Below are positions 42,290-50,956 of a DNA stretch of 64,000 bases, in pieces. This stretch comes from Thiorhodovibrio winogradskyi. Its GTDB lineage: Bacteria > Pseudomonadota > Gammaproteobacteria > Chromatiales > Chromatiaceae. Every line of letters begins with the position of its first letter. Position 1 is the stretch's first letter. Location: NCBI RefSeq assembly GCF_036208045.1, contig NZ_CP121472.1, forward strand, positions 4,785,531 through 4,849,530. The letters run 5' to 3'. The position numbers and the translations under genes are program-made. The notes beneath the pieces were generated by a model. That model was not told the origin of the DNA and made no database searches. It saw nothing but the letters and a program-made list of their open reading frames with translations.

Positions 42290-43396
42290 ATGCGTATTTT
42301 AAATATTATCCAGTGCACGAATCTCGGCGGGATGGAGAAATCTAACCTCCTTCGCCTCATCGGGCTCAAAGCTCGTGGTCATTCGGTGCAATTAATTTCG
42401 CTCAATCCACTTGGGCAACTTGCGCCGCTGGTCAAGGAGGCGGATATCCCTGCCATTGGACTGGAGTATCGTGGTCGCTTCGGTTGGCGTTCCTGGCTGG
42501 CGATGCGGCGCGTTTTTCGCGATTACGAAGCCGATGTCATCCTCATGACTGGTCATAATCTGGTTGCAGCACTTGCATTATTAGGACATCCTGCAAAAAA
42601 AAGAGTCTTGGCAATTCATTTTCATCATTTTGAAATTGGTAAGCGTGCTTGGCACTGGCCCTTAATTTATGCTGTATCTGGCAGAGTATTTAATTATTTC
42701 TCGTTTGCTTCTGATTATATACGTCAAGAAGCGATTCTAATTAAACCGTCGCTTGCGTGCAAATCATTTACCCTTCCGAACCCATTTATTATACCCCCTT
42801 ATCCGACACATGACGAGAGACGATTGGCTAGAAGGGATATTGATGTTGATGACGAAGCTATCGTGATTGGAAATGCCGGTTGGCTGATCGCTAGAAAGCG
42901 GTTTGATATCTTTCTACAGGTCGCTAGCGCTATAGCGACAACTAATCAAAATGCGATTTTTTTGATTGCCGGAGACGGTCCTGAACGTGATCGTCTTATC
43001 CAGCAGGCAGATCAACTAGGAATCAAAAATAAAGTACGATTTCTTGGCTGGCAGCGCGATTTGGCTGTTTTTTACAAATCACTCGATTTGCTTTTATTCA
43101 ATACGGATTTTGATGCATTGGGGCGCACGCCGGTGGAAGCGGCGGCTTATGGCGTGCCGGTGGTTGCCTCTGTGATCAAGGGAGGGTTAAAGGAAGTCTT
43201 CAACTCGGAGGAGATGGCGGTTGTGCTCGATAGACACGATATCGACCGACTGGCCGCCGTCATTCTTGATCTCATCACGCATCCTGAGCAACGCGAACTC
43301 AAGGGACGTGCGTTATACCAGAGGGTGCGCGAATATGGCGATGTGGAAGCGCACGCGCATGCCATGGAGCGTTTACTGACTGGTCAGCCCTTATGA
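42290..43396 (+). CDS. Glycosyltransferase family 4 protein
   Basis: A 368-residue GT-B transferase: MRILNIIQCTNLGGMEKSNLLRL, with NAGWLIARKRFDIFLQVASAI, LIAGDGPERDRLIQQADQLG, VRFLGWQRDLAVFYKSLDLLLFNTDFDALGRTPVEAAAYGVPVVAS. The E-x7-like donor-binding region is modified to DALGRTPVEAAA. AT-rich like the preceding gene. The stop overlaps the next start by four bases. Role: adds a sugar to the EPS unit; identity unknown. Confidence 0.9.
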   Translation: MRILNIIQCTNLGGMEKSNLLRLIGLKARGHSVQLISLNPLGQLAPLVKEADIPAIGLEYRGRFGWRSWLAMRRVFRDYEADVILMTGHNLVAALALLGHPAKKRVLAIHFHHFEIGKRAWHWPLIYAVSGRVFNYFSFASDYIRQEAILIKPSLACKSFTLPNPFIIPPYPTHDERRLARRDIDVDDEAIVIGNAGWLIARKRFDIFLQVASAIATTNQNAIFLIAGDGPERDRLIQQADQLGIKNKVRFLGWQRDLAVFYKSLDLLLFNTDFDALGRTPVEAAAYGVPVVASVIKGGLKEVFNSEEMAVVLDRHDIDRLAAVILDLITHPEQRELKGRALYQRVREYGDVEAHAHAMERLLTGQPL

Positions 43397-44586
43397 AATT
43401 AAAGATCGCCTGGGTTTTAATCAATGTTTCCCATTATCACGCGGCGCGCTGGAAAGCTGTTTTCCATGTCCCCGACTATGACGCTTCAATCATTGAAATT
43501 GCTAATCGCGACGCGAGTTTCGCACAATTAGAGAACAAGGATAAAACTTCACTTCAGCGATTGACGCTTTTCCCACAACAGAATTGGCGTGAGATTCCTG
43601 GGTGGAAACGTCAACGCGCCATTTGCAAGGCGCTCGAAGCGATTGGTCCTGATGTTGTCTGTCTCAATGGTTGGTCTGTTGGCGGCGGATTAGCTGCATT
43701 GCACTGGTGCTTGCTGAATCAGCGGCGATCAGTGATTTTTTCAGATAGTAATGCTTTTGACAAGAGCCGTTATCGGCTGCTGGAGCACATAAAAAATCGA
43801 CTGGTCGCATTGACCGATTCCGCGTTGGTTGCAGGGTCGGCGAGCCGTGACTACTTGCTCTCCATGGGTTTTCCGCCTAGCAGAATCTTTACTGGCTATG
43901 ATGCGGTTGATAACGATCATTTCTCGCGGGATTGTGAGGATCATCCGATTTCTGTCTACCCAGGCATTTTTTCAAATGGTGATTTCTTTCTAGCAGCTGC
44001 TCGATTCGAAGACAAGAAAAATCATCTCCGTTTGATTGATGCTTATGACCTCTATCGTCGCAAGGCGGCACCCAATGCTTGGCCGTTAGTCATTCTCGGA
44101 GATGGCTATTTGCGATCAGAGATCGAGGCAAAGCGTGAGACTTTAGCTCTCGAAGACTCCATCGTTCTACCGGGTTTTGTTGGCTATGATGAGTTGCCCG
44201 TTTGGTATCAGGGTGCGACCTGTTTCATTCACCCGAGCACGACGGAACAATGGGGCTTGGTCATCAACGAAGCCATGGCGTCTGGCTTGCCCGTGCTGGT
44301 CTCGAACCGCTGCGGCTGCGCGCCGGATCTGGTTGAGGAAGGCCGCAACGGTTACACCTTCGATCCCTATGATGTCGATGCCCTCGCGGGCTTGATGCTC
44401 AAAATCTCTTCGGATGATTGTGACCGCGCCGCCATGGGTCAGGCCAGCCGCGAGATCATCGCCCGCTGGACGCCGCAAACCTTCGCGGAGAATTTAGCCA
44501 GGGCGGTCGAAGCAGCTTCACAGGCGCCGCGCTCGAAGGCCAGTCTGTTCGATAAGGCCCTGCTTTGGGCGTTGATGCGGCGATGA
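43393..44586 (+). CDS. Glycosyltransferase family 4 protein
   Basis: A 397-residue GT-B enzyme. N-terminal domain MKLKIAWVLINVSHYHAARWKAVF; C-terminal domain FFLAAARFEDKKNHLRLIDAY, LVILGDGYLRSEIE, LPGFVGYDELPVWYQGATCFIHPSTTEQWGLVINEAMASGLPVLVSNRCG with both donor-site Glu residues. Start overlaps the upstream stop (ATGA) and its stop overlaps the next start, so the three GTs are translationally coupled. Confidence 0.9.
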   Translation: MKLKIAWVLINVSHYHAARWKAVFHVPDYDASIIEIANRDASFAQLENKDKTSLQRLTLFPQQNWREIPGWKRQRAICKALEAIGPDVVCLNGWSVGGGLAALHWCLLNQRRSVIFSDSNAFDKSRYRLLEHIKNRLVALTDSALVAGSASRDYLLSMGFPPSRIFTGYDAVDNDHFSRDCEDHPISVYPGIFSNGDFFLAAARFEDKKNHLRLIDAYDLYRRKAAPNAWPLVILGDGYLRSEIEAKRETLALEDSIVLPGFVGYDELPVWYQGATCFIHPSTTEQWGLVINEAMASGLPVLVSNRCGCAPDLVEEGRNGYTFDPYDVDALAGLMLKISSDDCDRAAMGQASREIIARWTPQTFAENLARAVEAASQAPRSKASLFDKALLWALMRR

Positions 44587-45755
44587 AAATCGGCCTGCTC
44601 ACCGCCTCGGTGTCACGACGTGCTGGCGGGCTGTATGACGCCACCCGACACCTCGCGCAATCGCTCCAGCAGACCCCGATGGAGATCCAGATCCTGGGAC
44701 TCAAAGACCGCGAAACCGCGCGCGATCTGGCGGGTTGGGGCGGGCTTCCGGTGCAAGTGTTCGGCGTGCGCGGCCCTGGATTTTTCGGGTATGCCCCGAT
44801 GCTTGCTTCGGCGTTGGCGGCGGCTCAGTTGGATCTGCTGCATGTCCATGGCCTTTGGATGTATCCCTCGGTCGCTGGCTTGCGCTGGGCGAGACAACAG
44901 AAACGGCCGTATCTGATCACGCCGCATGGCATGCTCGATCCCTGGGCCGTCCGTAACGCCCACTGGAAAAAGCGTCTCGCCGGCTGGCTCTACGAAGACG
45001 CCCATCTGCGCGGCGCGGCCTGTCTGCATGCACTGTGCGAATCCGAGGCCGAAGCCATCCGCGTCTATGGCCTGCGCAACCCCATTTGCATCATCCCCAA
45101 CGGCATCGACCGACCGGCTGACGCGCCCGCCGATTCGCCGAACTGGCAAACGGACCTACCCGACGGCGCCAGGGTGCTGTTGTACCTCGGGCGGCTGCAT
45201 CCGAAAAAAGGCTTGCCCAACCTGTTACTCGCCTGGTCGATGGCTCGCCAGGCACGGCATTCAGGCGACGAATGGCGACTCGTCATCGCCGGCTGGGATC
45301 AGGCGGGGCATGAAGACGATCTCAAGTCACTGGCCCGGCAGCAGGGCATTGAAGACTCCGTGCATTTTGTCGGACCACAATTTGAGACCGCGAAGCACGC
45401 CAGCTATCGCCGCGCCGATGCCTTCATCCAACCGTCTTTCAGCGAAGGTTTGCCCATGGTGGTGCTGGAAGCCTGGGCCTATGGCTTGCCGGTCTTGATG
45501 ACCCCCCAATGCAATCTGCCCGAAGGATTTCAGGCGCAAGCCGCGCTGCGGATCGCGCCCGAGCCAGAGGGCATTTCACAGGGGCTCGCAACGCTGTTTG
45601 CCATGGCGGACGCTGAGCGGGTTGCCATGGGCGAGCGTGGACGGGTGCTGGTCGAGCAGCGTTTTAGCTGGGTGAGGATTGCTGAACAAATGCTGGCGGT
45701 TTACCAGTGGGTGCTGGGGCAAGGCTCCAAACCTGATTGTGTGCGCATGGATTGA
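44583..45755 (+). CDS. Glycosyltransferase family 4 protein
   Basis: A 390-residue GT-B transferase: MKIGLLTASVSRRAGGLYDATRHLAQSL, ADLIHVHGLW-type motif (LDLLHVHGLWMYPSVAG), YLITPHGMLDPWAVRNAHWKK, LLYLGRLHPKKGLPNLLLAW and RADAFIQPSFSEGLPMVVLEAWAYGLPVLMT. The PHGMLDPWA motif is typical of transferases in colanic-acid-like clusters. ATG 44583 overlaps the previous stop (ATGA) and is chosen over 44565. It is the last intact gene of the EPS operon. Confidence 0.9.
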   Translation: MKIGLLTASVSRRAGGLYDATRHLAQSLQQTPMEIQILGLKDRETARDLAGWGGLPVQVFGVRGPGFFGYAPMLASALAAAQLDLLHVHGLWMYPSVAGLRWARQQKRPYLITPHGMLDPWAVRNAHWKKRLAGWLYEDAHLRGAACLHALCESEAEAIRVYGLRNPICIIPNGIDRPADAPADSPNWQTDLPDGARVLLYLGRLHPKKGLPNLLLAWSMARQARHSGDEWRLVIAGWDQAGHEDDLKSLARQQGIEDSVHFVGPQFETAKHASYRRADAFIQPSFSEGLPMVVLEAWAYGLPVLMTPQCNLPEGFQAQAALRIAPEPEGISQGLATLFAMADAERVAMGERGRVLVEQRFSWVRIAEQMLAVYQWVLGQGSKPDCVRMD

Positions 45756-45772
45756 TTGGTGGAGATGACTCA

Positions 45773-45897
45773 GTGGGTAGGGTGGATCAGGCGCGTGGTT
45801 GTTGACTTCAGGCCCCGGATTACGCCCGCGCCGCATCCACCAGGAACCGTTCCGTTGTCTGGGGGCGTTGGTGGATGCGCTGCGCTTATCCACTTTA
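45773..45897. repeat. Intergenic repeat (GGTGGAT...CGCCGCATCCACC type), copy 1
   Basis: Reads GTAGGGTGGATCAGGCGCG, then CGCCCGCGCCGCATCCACC, then GTTGGTGGATGCGCTGCGCT. Similar elements lie at 46615-46738 and 57200-57275. They separate genes in the degraded part of the window. Confidence 0.75.
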
Positions 45898-45954
45898 CAA
45901 ACTTTGCTATAGCTGAGGCTGTCGCCTCACATCGATTGTTAATAGGAATACGCG

Positions 45955-46580
45955 ATGCAAATGATTAATTTTGGCTGTGGTTTGAGCGTGGCTCCTGGGT
46001 GGAAAAATTATGATGCATCGCCAACTCTGCGGCTACAGCGCATTCCCTTGCTCGGCCGAGTTGCCCAATCTCTGATTAAACCGCGATTTCCAACAGACGC
46101 AATCTATGGCGATGTCGTGCATGGCTTGCAGTCGATAGCGAATCGGTTGATCGCGTGTATTGTTCGCATGTACTTGAACATCTGGCTTTGGATGACATGC
46201 GTCGATCCCTATCCGAAATACTCCGAATCTTGAAGCCAGGCGGTATCTATCGCGGGGTGTTGCCCGACCTGGAAGGCGAGATTAGAGTTTATTTGGCCAA
46301 TCCAGCAGATGATGCTTGTTCATGCTTGATGAAGAACACGTCATTAGGTATTTCATCACGCCCACGCGGGATGATTGGACTGGCACGATCATTCTTAGGT
46401 AATAGCAATCATTTGTGGATGTGGGACTACAAAGGACTGAGCGCGGAATTGAGTCAAGCAGGATATGTGAATATTCGTCGGGCGATGTTTGGTGACAGTC
46501 GTTACGAAGAATTCAAGGCGGTAGAGGAACCGGGGCGCTGGGAGGGATGCTTAGGGTTTGAGTGCGAAAAGCCGGTGTAA
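45955..46580 (+). pseudogene. SAM-dependent methyltransferase (frameshifted)
   Basis: The first frame reads MQMINFGCGLSVAPGWKNYDASP, FPTDAIYGDVVHGL. A frameshift near 46135 moves the rest to another frame: VDRVYCSHVLEHLALDDMRRSLSEILRILKPGGIYRGVLPD, then a long tail ending GRWEGCLGFECEKPV. VLEHL and LKPGG are methyltransferase motifs II-III. Repairing one base gives a normal 208-residue enzyme. It follows the EPS GT genes and could once have methylated a sugar. Confidence 0.8.
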
Positions 46581-46614
46581 CGGCTAAATCATATCTTTCT
46601 AACCAGTGTGTAGA

Positions 46615-46738
46615 GTGAATAAGGCACGTGGTTGGTGGCTTCAGGTGACTCCGGATGTCGCCCGCGCCGCATCTACCAGGAGCCGTGCCCTTGTTTGCTG
46701 GTGTTGGTGGATGCGCTGCGCTGATCCACCCGACATTT
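46615..46738. repeat. Intergenic repeat (GGTGGAT...CGCCGCATCTACC type), copy 2
   Basis: Reads AAGGCACGTGGTTGGTGGCTTCAG type sequence, CGCCCGCGCCGCATCTACC and GTTGGTGGATGCGCTGCGCTG. It parallels copy 1 at 45773, ending six bases before the WcaF-like gene. Confidence 0.75.
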
Positions 46739-46744
46739 TGAGGG

Positions 46745-47311
46745 ATGGCGTCAATGACTGAAGCCTTACGTCGGCATCAATTATCCGTGGGCAATCAACT
46801 CGCGCGTGCGCTCTGGCAACTGGTCTGGCTGCTGCTGTGCCGCCCGACTCCAAGACCCCTGCACGCTTGGCGTTGCCTGATCGCGCGTTTGTTTGGCGCG
46901 AAACTCGGCAAGGGCATCCGGCTCTATCCCACGGCAAGAATCTGGGCGCCCTGGAATCTCATCATGGGCGATGATAGCTGTCTGGGGCCTGATGTGGATT
47001 GCTATAGCGTAGACACGATTACGCTGGGCGCGCATAGCACCGTCAGTCAATACAGCTATCTTTGCACCGCGAGCCATGATTACTCCCTGGCATCGATGCC
47101 GCTGATGACGGCGCCGATCACCCTCGGCGAGCGGGTGTGGATCACGGCGGATGTCTTCGTGGGGCCGGGGGTGACGATCGGCGATGGCGCGGTGGTGACG
47201 GCGCGCTCCAGTGTCTTTCATGATCTCCCGCCTTGGATGGTTGCGCGGGGCAATCCCGCCGTACCGGTCAAGGTGCGGCCATTCGATGAATCGATTGATG
47301 AAACGAGCTAA
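46745..47311 (+). CDS. wcaF: Putative colanic-acid-type acetyltransferase (WcaF-like)
   Basis: A 188-residue left-handed beta-helix acetyltransferase. After a membrane-associating N-terminus (LARALWQLVWLLLC), the hexapeptide repeats run through ARIWAPWNLIMGDDSCLGPDVDCYSVDTITLGAHSTVSQYSYLCTASHDY (His likely catalytic), VWITADVFVGPGVTIGDGAVVTARSSVFHDLPPWMVARGNPA. WcaF homologues O-acetylate EPS sugars using acetyl-CoA. The 3' end is found as two extra, decayed copies at 48896 and 49645. It overlaps the start of the PIN pseudogene. Confidence 0.88.
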   Translation: MASMTEALRRHQLSVGNQLARALWQLVWLLLCRPTPRPLHAWRCLIARLFGAKLGKGIRLYPTARIWAPWNLIMGDDSCLGPDVDCYSVDTITLGAHSTVSQYSYLCTASHDYSLASMPLMTAPITLGERVWITADVFVGPGVTIGDGAVVTARSSVFHDLPPWMVARGNPAVPVKVRPFDESIDETS

Positions 47312-47744
47312 CATCTCGGGTTCAGAAAAACCGCCGCGCATTGTCCTCGATACCAATGTGCTCTACGCTGGTTTGTATTCCGCCAACGGAAAGTCGCATC
47401 AGTTACAGAGGACGCTTCTGGATAGGCGTATTCGCCTTGCGTTATCGACACCCTTGCTTTTTTGAATATGAAGTTGTCTCAAGCGCAATCAGTCCGTGCT
47501 GAACCTGCTGGAGGCGGAGATCGACATTATGCTGGACCAACTCTGTGCGCTGGCTGATCTGCACAGGATCTATTTTCTGTGGCGCCCCTGTCTGCCGGAT
47601 GCCAAGGACGATCTGGTTCTGGAACTCGCCGTCGCCGCACAGGTGCCGCGAATCGTGACGTTTAACGCGAAGGATTTTGGTCCAGCGTCCCAATTTGATA
47701 TTGATGTGGTGACCCCGAAACTCCTGTTAGAGAACCTGTCATGA
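47298..47744 (+). pseudogene. PIN-family toxin (TIGR00305 type), frameshifted
   Basis: First frame: MKRANISGSEKPPRIVLDTNVLYAGLYSANGKSHQL, LLDRRIRLALSTPLLF and stop near 47465. The next frame continues with EYEVV, SVLNLLEAEIDIMLDQLC, WRPCLPDAKDDLVLELAVAA (Asp pair of the PIN site) and VPRIVTFNAKDF. One indel around 47460 inactivates it. It belongs to the 'putative toxin, PIN family' paired with a CopG-type antitoxin, here the pseudogene at 47741. Confidence 0.8.
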
Positions 47745-47940
47745 CAAACTTCAATTTGAATCTTCCCAACTCGATTCAACGCCACCTCCAGGAGATGGCC
47801 GATTTGGACGGTGTCTCCATCGATTAATTCATTGCCAGCGCGGTGGCGGAAAAATTGTCCGCGCTCACTGCCGCAAGCGATCTCCGTGCCCGTGCGAGTC
47901 GCAGCGATTCGGCTGCTTTTCGGGCTCGCGGAGGTCAAGC
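47741..47940 (+). pseudogene. CopG/RHH-type antitoxin with premature stop, fused to a GT2 tail
   Basis: MTNFNLNLPNSIQRHLQEMADLDGVSID is followed by TAA, then FIASAVAEKLSALTAASD in the same frame, so a CAA-to-TAA change probably broke the gene. After about 47930 antitoxin similarity ends and, in a shifted frame, the sequence becomes AEVKRAMRENGWEVRTAIERVLGI, the C-terminus of a glycosyltransferase like 50957-51835. The identical defect occurs at 61153. Confidence 0.75.
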
Positions 47941-48006
47941 GGGCGATGCGCGAGAACGGCTGGGAGGTGCGCACGGCCATCGAACGGGTGCTGGGGATTC
48001 GGGTAT

Positions 48007-48477
48007 GAAGTCGATTGCGGCTCGATCGCCCACGCCTTCGCCGACCCCCGGATCGACGGCGTCTATGGCGACCTGGACTACGTCTCCAGCACCGACCCCA
48101 CGCGGCTCGTGCGCCGCTGGCGTGCCGGCGACTACCACCCCAAACGACTCGCGCGCGGCTGGATGCCACCCCACCCGACACTCTACCTGCGCCGCTCCGT
48201 CATCGAACATTGGGGCGGCTTCGACACTGACTTTCGCATCGCCGCCGACTACGACGCCATGCTGCGCTACCTGGCGCGCGGACGCCTCCGCCTGGCCTAT
48301 ATCCCCGCAGTCCTGGTCAGAATGCGCCTCGGCGGTGCCAGCAACCGCTCCCTGTCGCACATCCTGCGCAAAAGCCGCGAAGATTATCGCGCCCTGCGCC
48401 GCCACGACGTGGGCGGACTCGGCACCCTGGCCTGGAAGAACCTGAGCAAACTCTCGCAATTCTGGCGCCATGAGTGA
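48007..48477 (+). pseudogene. Glycosyltransferase family 2, C-terminal fragment
   Basis: The open frame DCGSIAHAFADPRIDGVYGDLDYV, PKRLARGWMPPHPTLYLRRSVIEHWGGFDTDFRIAADYDAMLRYLARG, GGASNRSLSHILRKSREDYRALRRH, LGTLAWKNLSKLSQF is the second half of a WcaE-like GT2. The N-terminal nucleotide-binding half is missing and the 5' side abuts the tail of a different GT2. ATG at 48109 could start a 122-residue remnant. Siblings lie at 52706, 56440 and 61419. Confidence 0.8.
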
Positions 48478-48548
48478 ACACTTCGCATTCCCGAACCGGC
48501 CGCCATCCCCACCATGACCGCCCGAAGCCTCACGCCCCGCGTGATCCG

Positions 48549-48730
48549 ACATCGTCGGCTTCCAGGGCCAACTCGTCTTCGACCCCAGCCACCCCGACGG
48601 CCCACCACAAAAATTGCTCGACGTCACCCGCCTGAACGCCCTCGGCTGGAGCGCCCGAATCGACCTAGCCGAAGGCGTGCGCCAGACCTACCGCTGGTTC
48701 CTGCAACATCAGGATCAGGCACGCCTGTGA
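48549..48730 (+). pseudogene. GDP-L-fucose synthase, C-terminal fragment
   Basis: DIVGFQGQLVFDPSHPDGPPQKLLDVTRLNALGWSARIDLAEG, VRQTYRWFLQHQDQARL is the last 60 residues of a GDP-L-fucose synthase, almost the same as 63764-63973. Everything before it is deleted. Confidence 0.8.
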
Positions 48731-49077
48731 AACCCGATGCCTTTCGATCCATGAGGCTCCAAACGAAGGTAGCCGGCGACAAAACCAAGTGCGGAAGCTC
48801 CGCTTCTAGCGTAGCATCTAATGTAATGTCGCGGCAGACCTGACCAAAGACCAGCTACGGCGTTTGGCGGATGTGATTATGATCTTCCGCCCTGACTGGT
48901 AGCGCGGGCAACCCCGCCGCGCCGGTCAAAGCGCGGCCCTTCGAGGAAGCGACTGATGGAACGCACTGAACTCATGGGTTAGCCTGAGAAGGTGCGCTGC
49001 CACCGGCGTTGGCGGATGCGTTACGTTGATGCAAGCGACGAAAAAATGAAAATCGATACTTATCGAGGCCAATCACG
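48731..49077. other. Mixed remnants before the YefM/YoeB module
   Basis: No intact gene. It includes the shared sequence AACCCGATGCCTTTCGATCC (also at the window end), a stretch reading TKDQLRRLADVIMIFRPDW, and a decayed wcaF 3' end (48896-48973). Confidence 0.5.
48896..48973 (+). pseudogene. wcaF 3'-end remnant 1
   Basis: ARGNPAAPVKARPFEEATDGTH parallels the WcaF C-terminus ARGNPAVPVKVRPFDESIDETS. Only this tail is present. It is followed by a sequence that resembles the start of the methyltransferase at 49714. Confidence 0.7.
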
Positions 49078-49359
49078 ATGCAATTTTATACCTTGCAGCA
49101 GGCATCGGCGGATTTAAGCAATCTGATTGCCAGTGCCGTGCGCGACCATGAAGAAGCCGCCATCGTTTCGGATTATGGGTCAGTGATTCTGATTTCGCAG
49201 GAAGAATTTAATGCCATGAGGGAGACGCTTCGTTTGCTAGCAGATCAGCGTTCGTTGCGTGCGTTGCTTATGGGACAGGCCCAACGCGAGGCTGGACGCC
49301 AACCTAATGTTCCTGCTGCTGAACAGGTGTTCAATGACCTATCGGATTTTCATTCTTGA
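49078..49359 (+). CDS. Phd/YefM family antitoxin
   Basis: A 93-residue antitoxin: MQFYTLQQASADLSNLIASAVRDHEEAAIVSDYGSVILISQEEFNAMRETLRLL, the Phd/YefM DNA-binding fold with a C-terminal toxin-binding helix. It overlaps the downstream YoeB-like toxin by 26 bases. It likely represses its own promoter and neutralises the toxin. Intact. Confidence 0.9.
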   Translation: MQFYTLQQASADLSNLIASAVRDHEEAAIVSDYGSVILISQEEFNAMRETLRLLADQRSLRALLMGQAQREAGRQPNVPAAEQVFNDLSDFHS

Positions 49360-49603
49360 CAATGCCCAAGAAGACTTGGACTGGCTGCGCAGAAATGATC
49401 GAGCCAGCTATCTCAAATGCTTCGATCTTGTCCGTGAATTGATGAAAGACCCACGAAGTGGTGCAGGTAAACCAGAGCGCTTACGTTACTTTGAAAAAGA
49501 GGTGTATTCGAGAAGGGTGAATCAGAAAGATCGCATGGTGTATACAATTTACGAATCGTTGCGCGAAGTGGATATCTCCTCGTTCCGAGGACATTACAAT
49601 TAA
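49334..49603 (+). CDS. Txe/YoeB family toxin
   Basis: An 89-residue RelE-superfamily mRNA interferase: MTYRIFILDNAQEDLDWLRRNDRASYLKCFDLVRELMKDP, GAGKPERLRYFEKEVYSRRVNQKDRMVYTIYESLREVDISSFRGHY. The GKPE-L, YSRRVNxKDRMVY and SFRGHY motifs define YoeB. ATG at 49334 lies inside the antitoxin gene, giving the normal overlap. Complete and probably functional. Confidence 0.92.
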   Translation: MTYRIFILDNAQEDLDWLRRNDRASYLKCFDLVRELMKDPRSGAGKPERLRYFEKEVYSRRVNQKDRMVYTIYESLREVDISSFRGHYN

Positions 49604-49644
49604 GCTGGGTCGGTGAAGTATGTGCAGCCTCCATCCGCGTCCGG

Positions 49645-49714
49645 GCGCCCTGGATGGTGGCGCGGAGTAACCTCACGTACCGGTCAAGGCGCGGCCATTC
49701 GAGTAATCGACTGA
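49645..49714 (+). pseudogene. wcaF 3'-end remnant 2
   Basis: TGGATGGTGGCGCGG followed by a mutated copy of the WcaF C-terminal codons (CCGGTCAAGGCGCGGCCATT). The tail ends in TGATG, overlapping the start of the methyltransferase pseudogene. This suggests the ancestral order wcaF then methyltransferase. Confidence 0.7.
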
Positions 49715-50360
49715 TGGAACGCGCTGAAATTTTCCGGTTATCGCTGGAACAACGCCGAGTTGAACACCAGTCATGACTACCTGCTCCCCGCCGTGCTGCG
49801 CGAACTCCAGGGCCTGAAAACGGCGACCGGAATGGCCGGGGGGACTCTTCGAGCTCGGCTGCGGCAACGGCAGCGTGGCGAACGCGCTCGCTCAAGAGGG
49901 CTGGGAGGTGATCGGCATCGATCCCTCCACCGAGGGCATCGCCCAAGCCCAGGCCCGATATCCGCACCTGGCGTTGTACGAAGGTTCGGCCTACGAAGAT
50001 CTGGCCGAGCACTATGGGCGCTTTCCGGTGGTGACGAGTCTGGAAGTGGTGGAGCATCTCTATGCCCCGCGCCGCTATGCCGCCACCCTGTTCGATCTGC
50101 TCGAACCGAGCGGCACGGCGATCGTCTCCACGCCCTATCACGGCTACTGGAAGAATCTGGCCATGGCCCTAATCGGCAAGCTGGACGCGCATTTCACCGC
50201 GCTCTGGGATCACGGACACATCAAGTTCTGGCCGATCCGCACCCTGAGCGCACTCTTGCGCGAGGCCGGGTTCGTCGACATCCGCTTCGAGCGGGTCGGG
50301 CGGATTCCCGCCTTGGCCAAGTCGATGATCGCCATCGCCCGACGCCCAGGATACGCTTGA
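49714..50360 (+). pseudogene. Class I SAM methyltransferase with two frameshifts
   Basis: Frame 1 gives MERAEIFR; after a shift near 49738 YRWNNAELNTSHDYLLPAVLRELQGLKTATGMAGG; after a second shift at a G6 run near 49840 LFELGCGNGSVANALAQEGWEVIGIDPSTEGI. ELGCGNGSVA is SAM motif I. The last frame (49875-50360) is long and reads to the natural end (KSMIAIARRPGYA). Repair of two single-base errors would restore about 215 residues. Confidence 0.8.
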
Positions 50361-50393
50361 ATCCCTTTATCGCGGCTCCTTGAGGAGGTTGAT

Positions 50394-50642
50394 ATGCCGC
50401 CATTGACTGTTCGTTTGACGCCTGCGGAAGAATCCTTACTCGACGCCGTCAGCCGTCGATCTGCGCGCAGCCAGGACGATTTGATCCGTCAGGGCATCCG
50501 GGAACTCTGTCTCCCGAGCCGGACGGGGCATGTGCCCCATCCGGACGTTGACGACGTTGATGAGTGGCTGAAACGCGCGGGACGGGGTGAATACCCCGTC
50601 CCGCCAAGGCGGATATGTACAAGAATGTTCTGCCGTCGATGA
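50394..50642 (+). CDS. Ribbon-helix-helix antitoxin-like protein
   Basis: An 82-residue protein beginning MPPLTVRLTPAEESLLDAVSRRSARSQDDLIRQGIREL, a CopG-like ribbon-helix-helix, after a strong GAGGAGG site. A palindrome of the GGACGGGGCATG family lies inside the gene (50519-50544) and encodes SRTGHVPHPD between the DNA-binding part and the DVDEWLKRAGRGEYP helix. The last residues overlap the next gene and may not be native. No cognate toxin follows directly. Confidence 0.6.
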   Translation: MPPLTVRLTPAEESLLDAVSRRSARSQDDLIRQGIRELCLPSRTGHVPHPDVDDVDEWLKRAGRGEYPVPPRRICTRMFCRR

Positions 50643-50839
50643 TTGAAATCCCTGAGGATTTGTGCCGTCGTCATGTCGAGGTCGTGTTTCTGGAACTCGA
50701 TGAACGCGAGACCCCGGAAGTCGCCTCGGGCACGGATTGGCCAGAGGGACTCTTTGAGCGAACGGCTGGTGCCTGGCAAGGGGAGCCATTGAAGCGCGGC
50801 GAGCAAGGCCAGTACGAGCAACGCCTGGAGTTGGACTGA
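50615..50839 (+). CDS. VapB-type antitoxin (putative)
   Basis: A 74-residue protein: MYKNVLPSMIEIPEDLCRRHVEVVFLELDE, GTDWPEGLFERTAGAWQGEPLKRGEQGQYEQRLEL. The WPEGLFERTAGAWQGEPL end is typical of antitoxins preceding PIN toxins. AAGGCGG lies before the ATG. Its stop overlaps the ATG of the VapC fragment (TGATG), so they were a coupled pair; the toxin is now broken. Confidence 0.65.
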   Translation: MYKNVLPSMIEIPEDLCRRHVEVVFLELDERETPEVASGTDWPEGLFERTAGAWQGEPLKRGEQGQYEQRLELD

Positions 50840-50950
50840 TGTGGCTCCCGGACACCACTGTCTGGATTGCCTATCTGAATGCGAGACCCTCAGCGGTCAA
50901 GCCGGCGATGCGGAGCCGCCCAGCTTCCAGGATCTATCTCTGTGACCTGG
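50839..50950 (+). pseudogene. VapC-type PIN toxin, N-terminal fragment fused to GT2
   Basis: MWLPDTTVWIAYLNARPSAVKPAMRSRPASRIYLCDLVKG is the first 40 residues of a VapC with the first acidic residue (LPDTT). PIN similarity ends at CDLVK, and within the next few bases the sequence becomes the glycosyltransferase at 50957 in a shifted frame. Confidence 0.75.
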
Positions 50951-50956
50951 TCAAAG

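Larger units (their letters stand above)
47724..48545. repeat. Long direct repeat, copy 1 (partner 61136-61956)
   Basis: About 822 bp running from the last codons of the PIN gene through an antitoxin pseudogene, a GT2 tail and a GT2 fragment. The partner is 821 bp with the same internal stop and same fusions, differing by few substitutions and one deleted base. Both copies are followed by fucose-synthase sequence. Confidence 0.85.
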
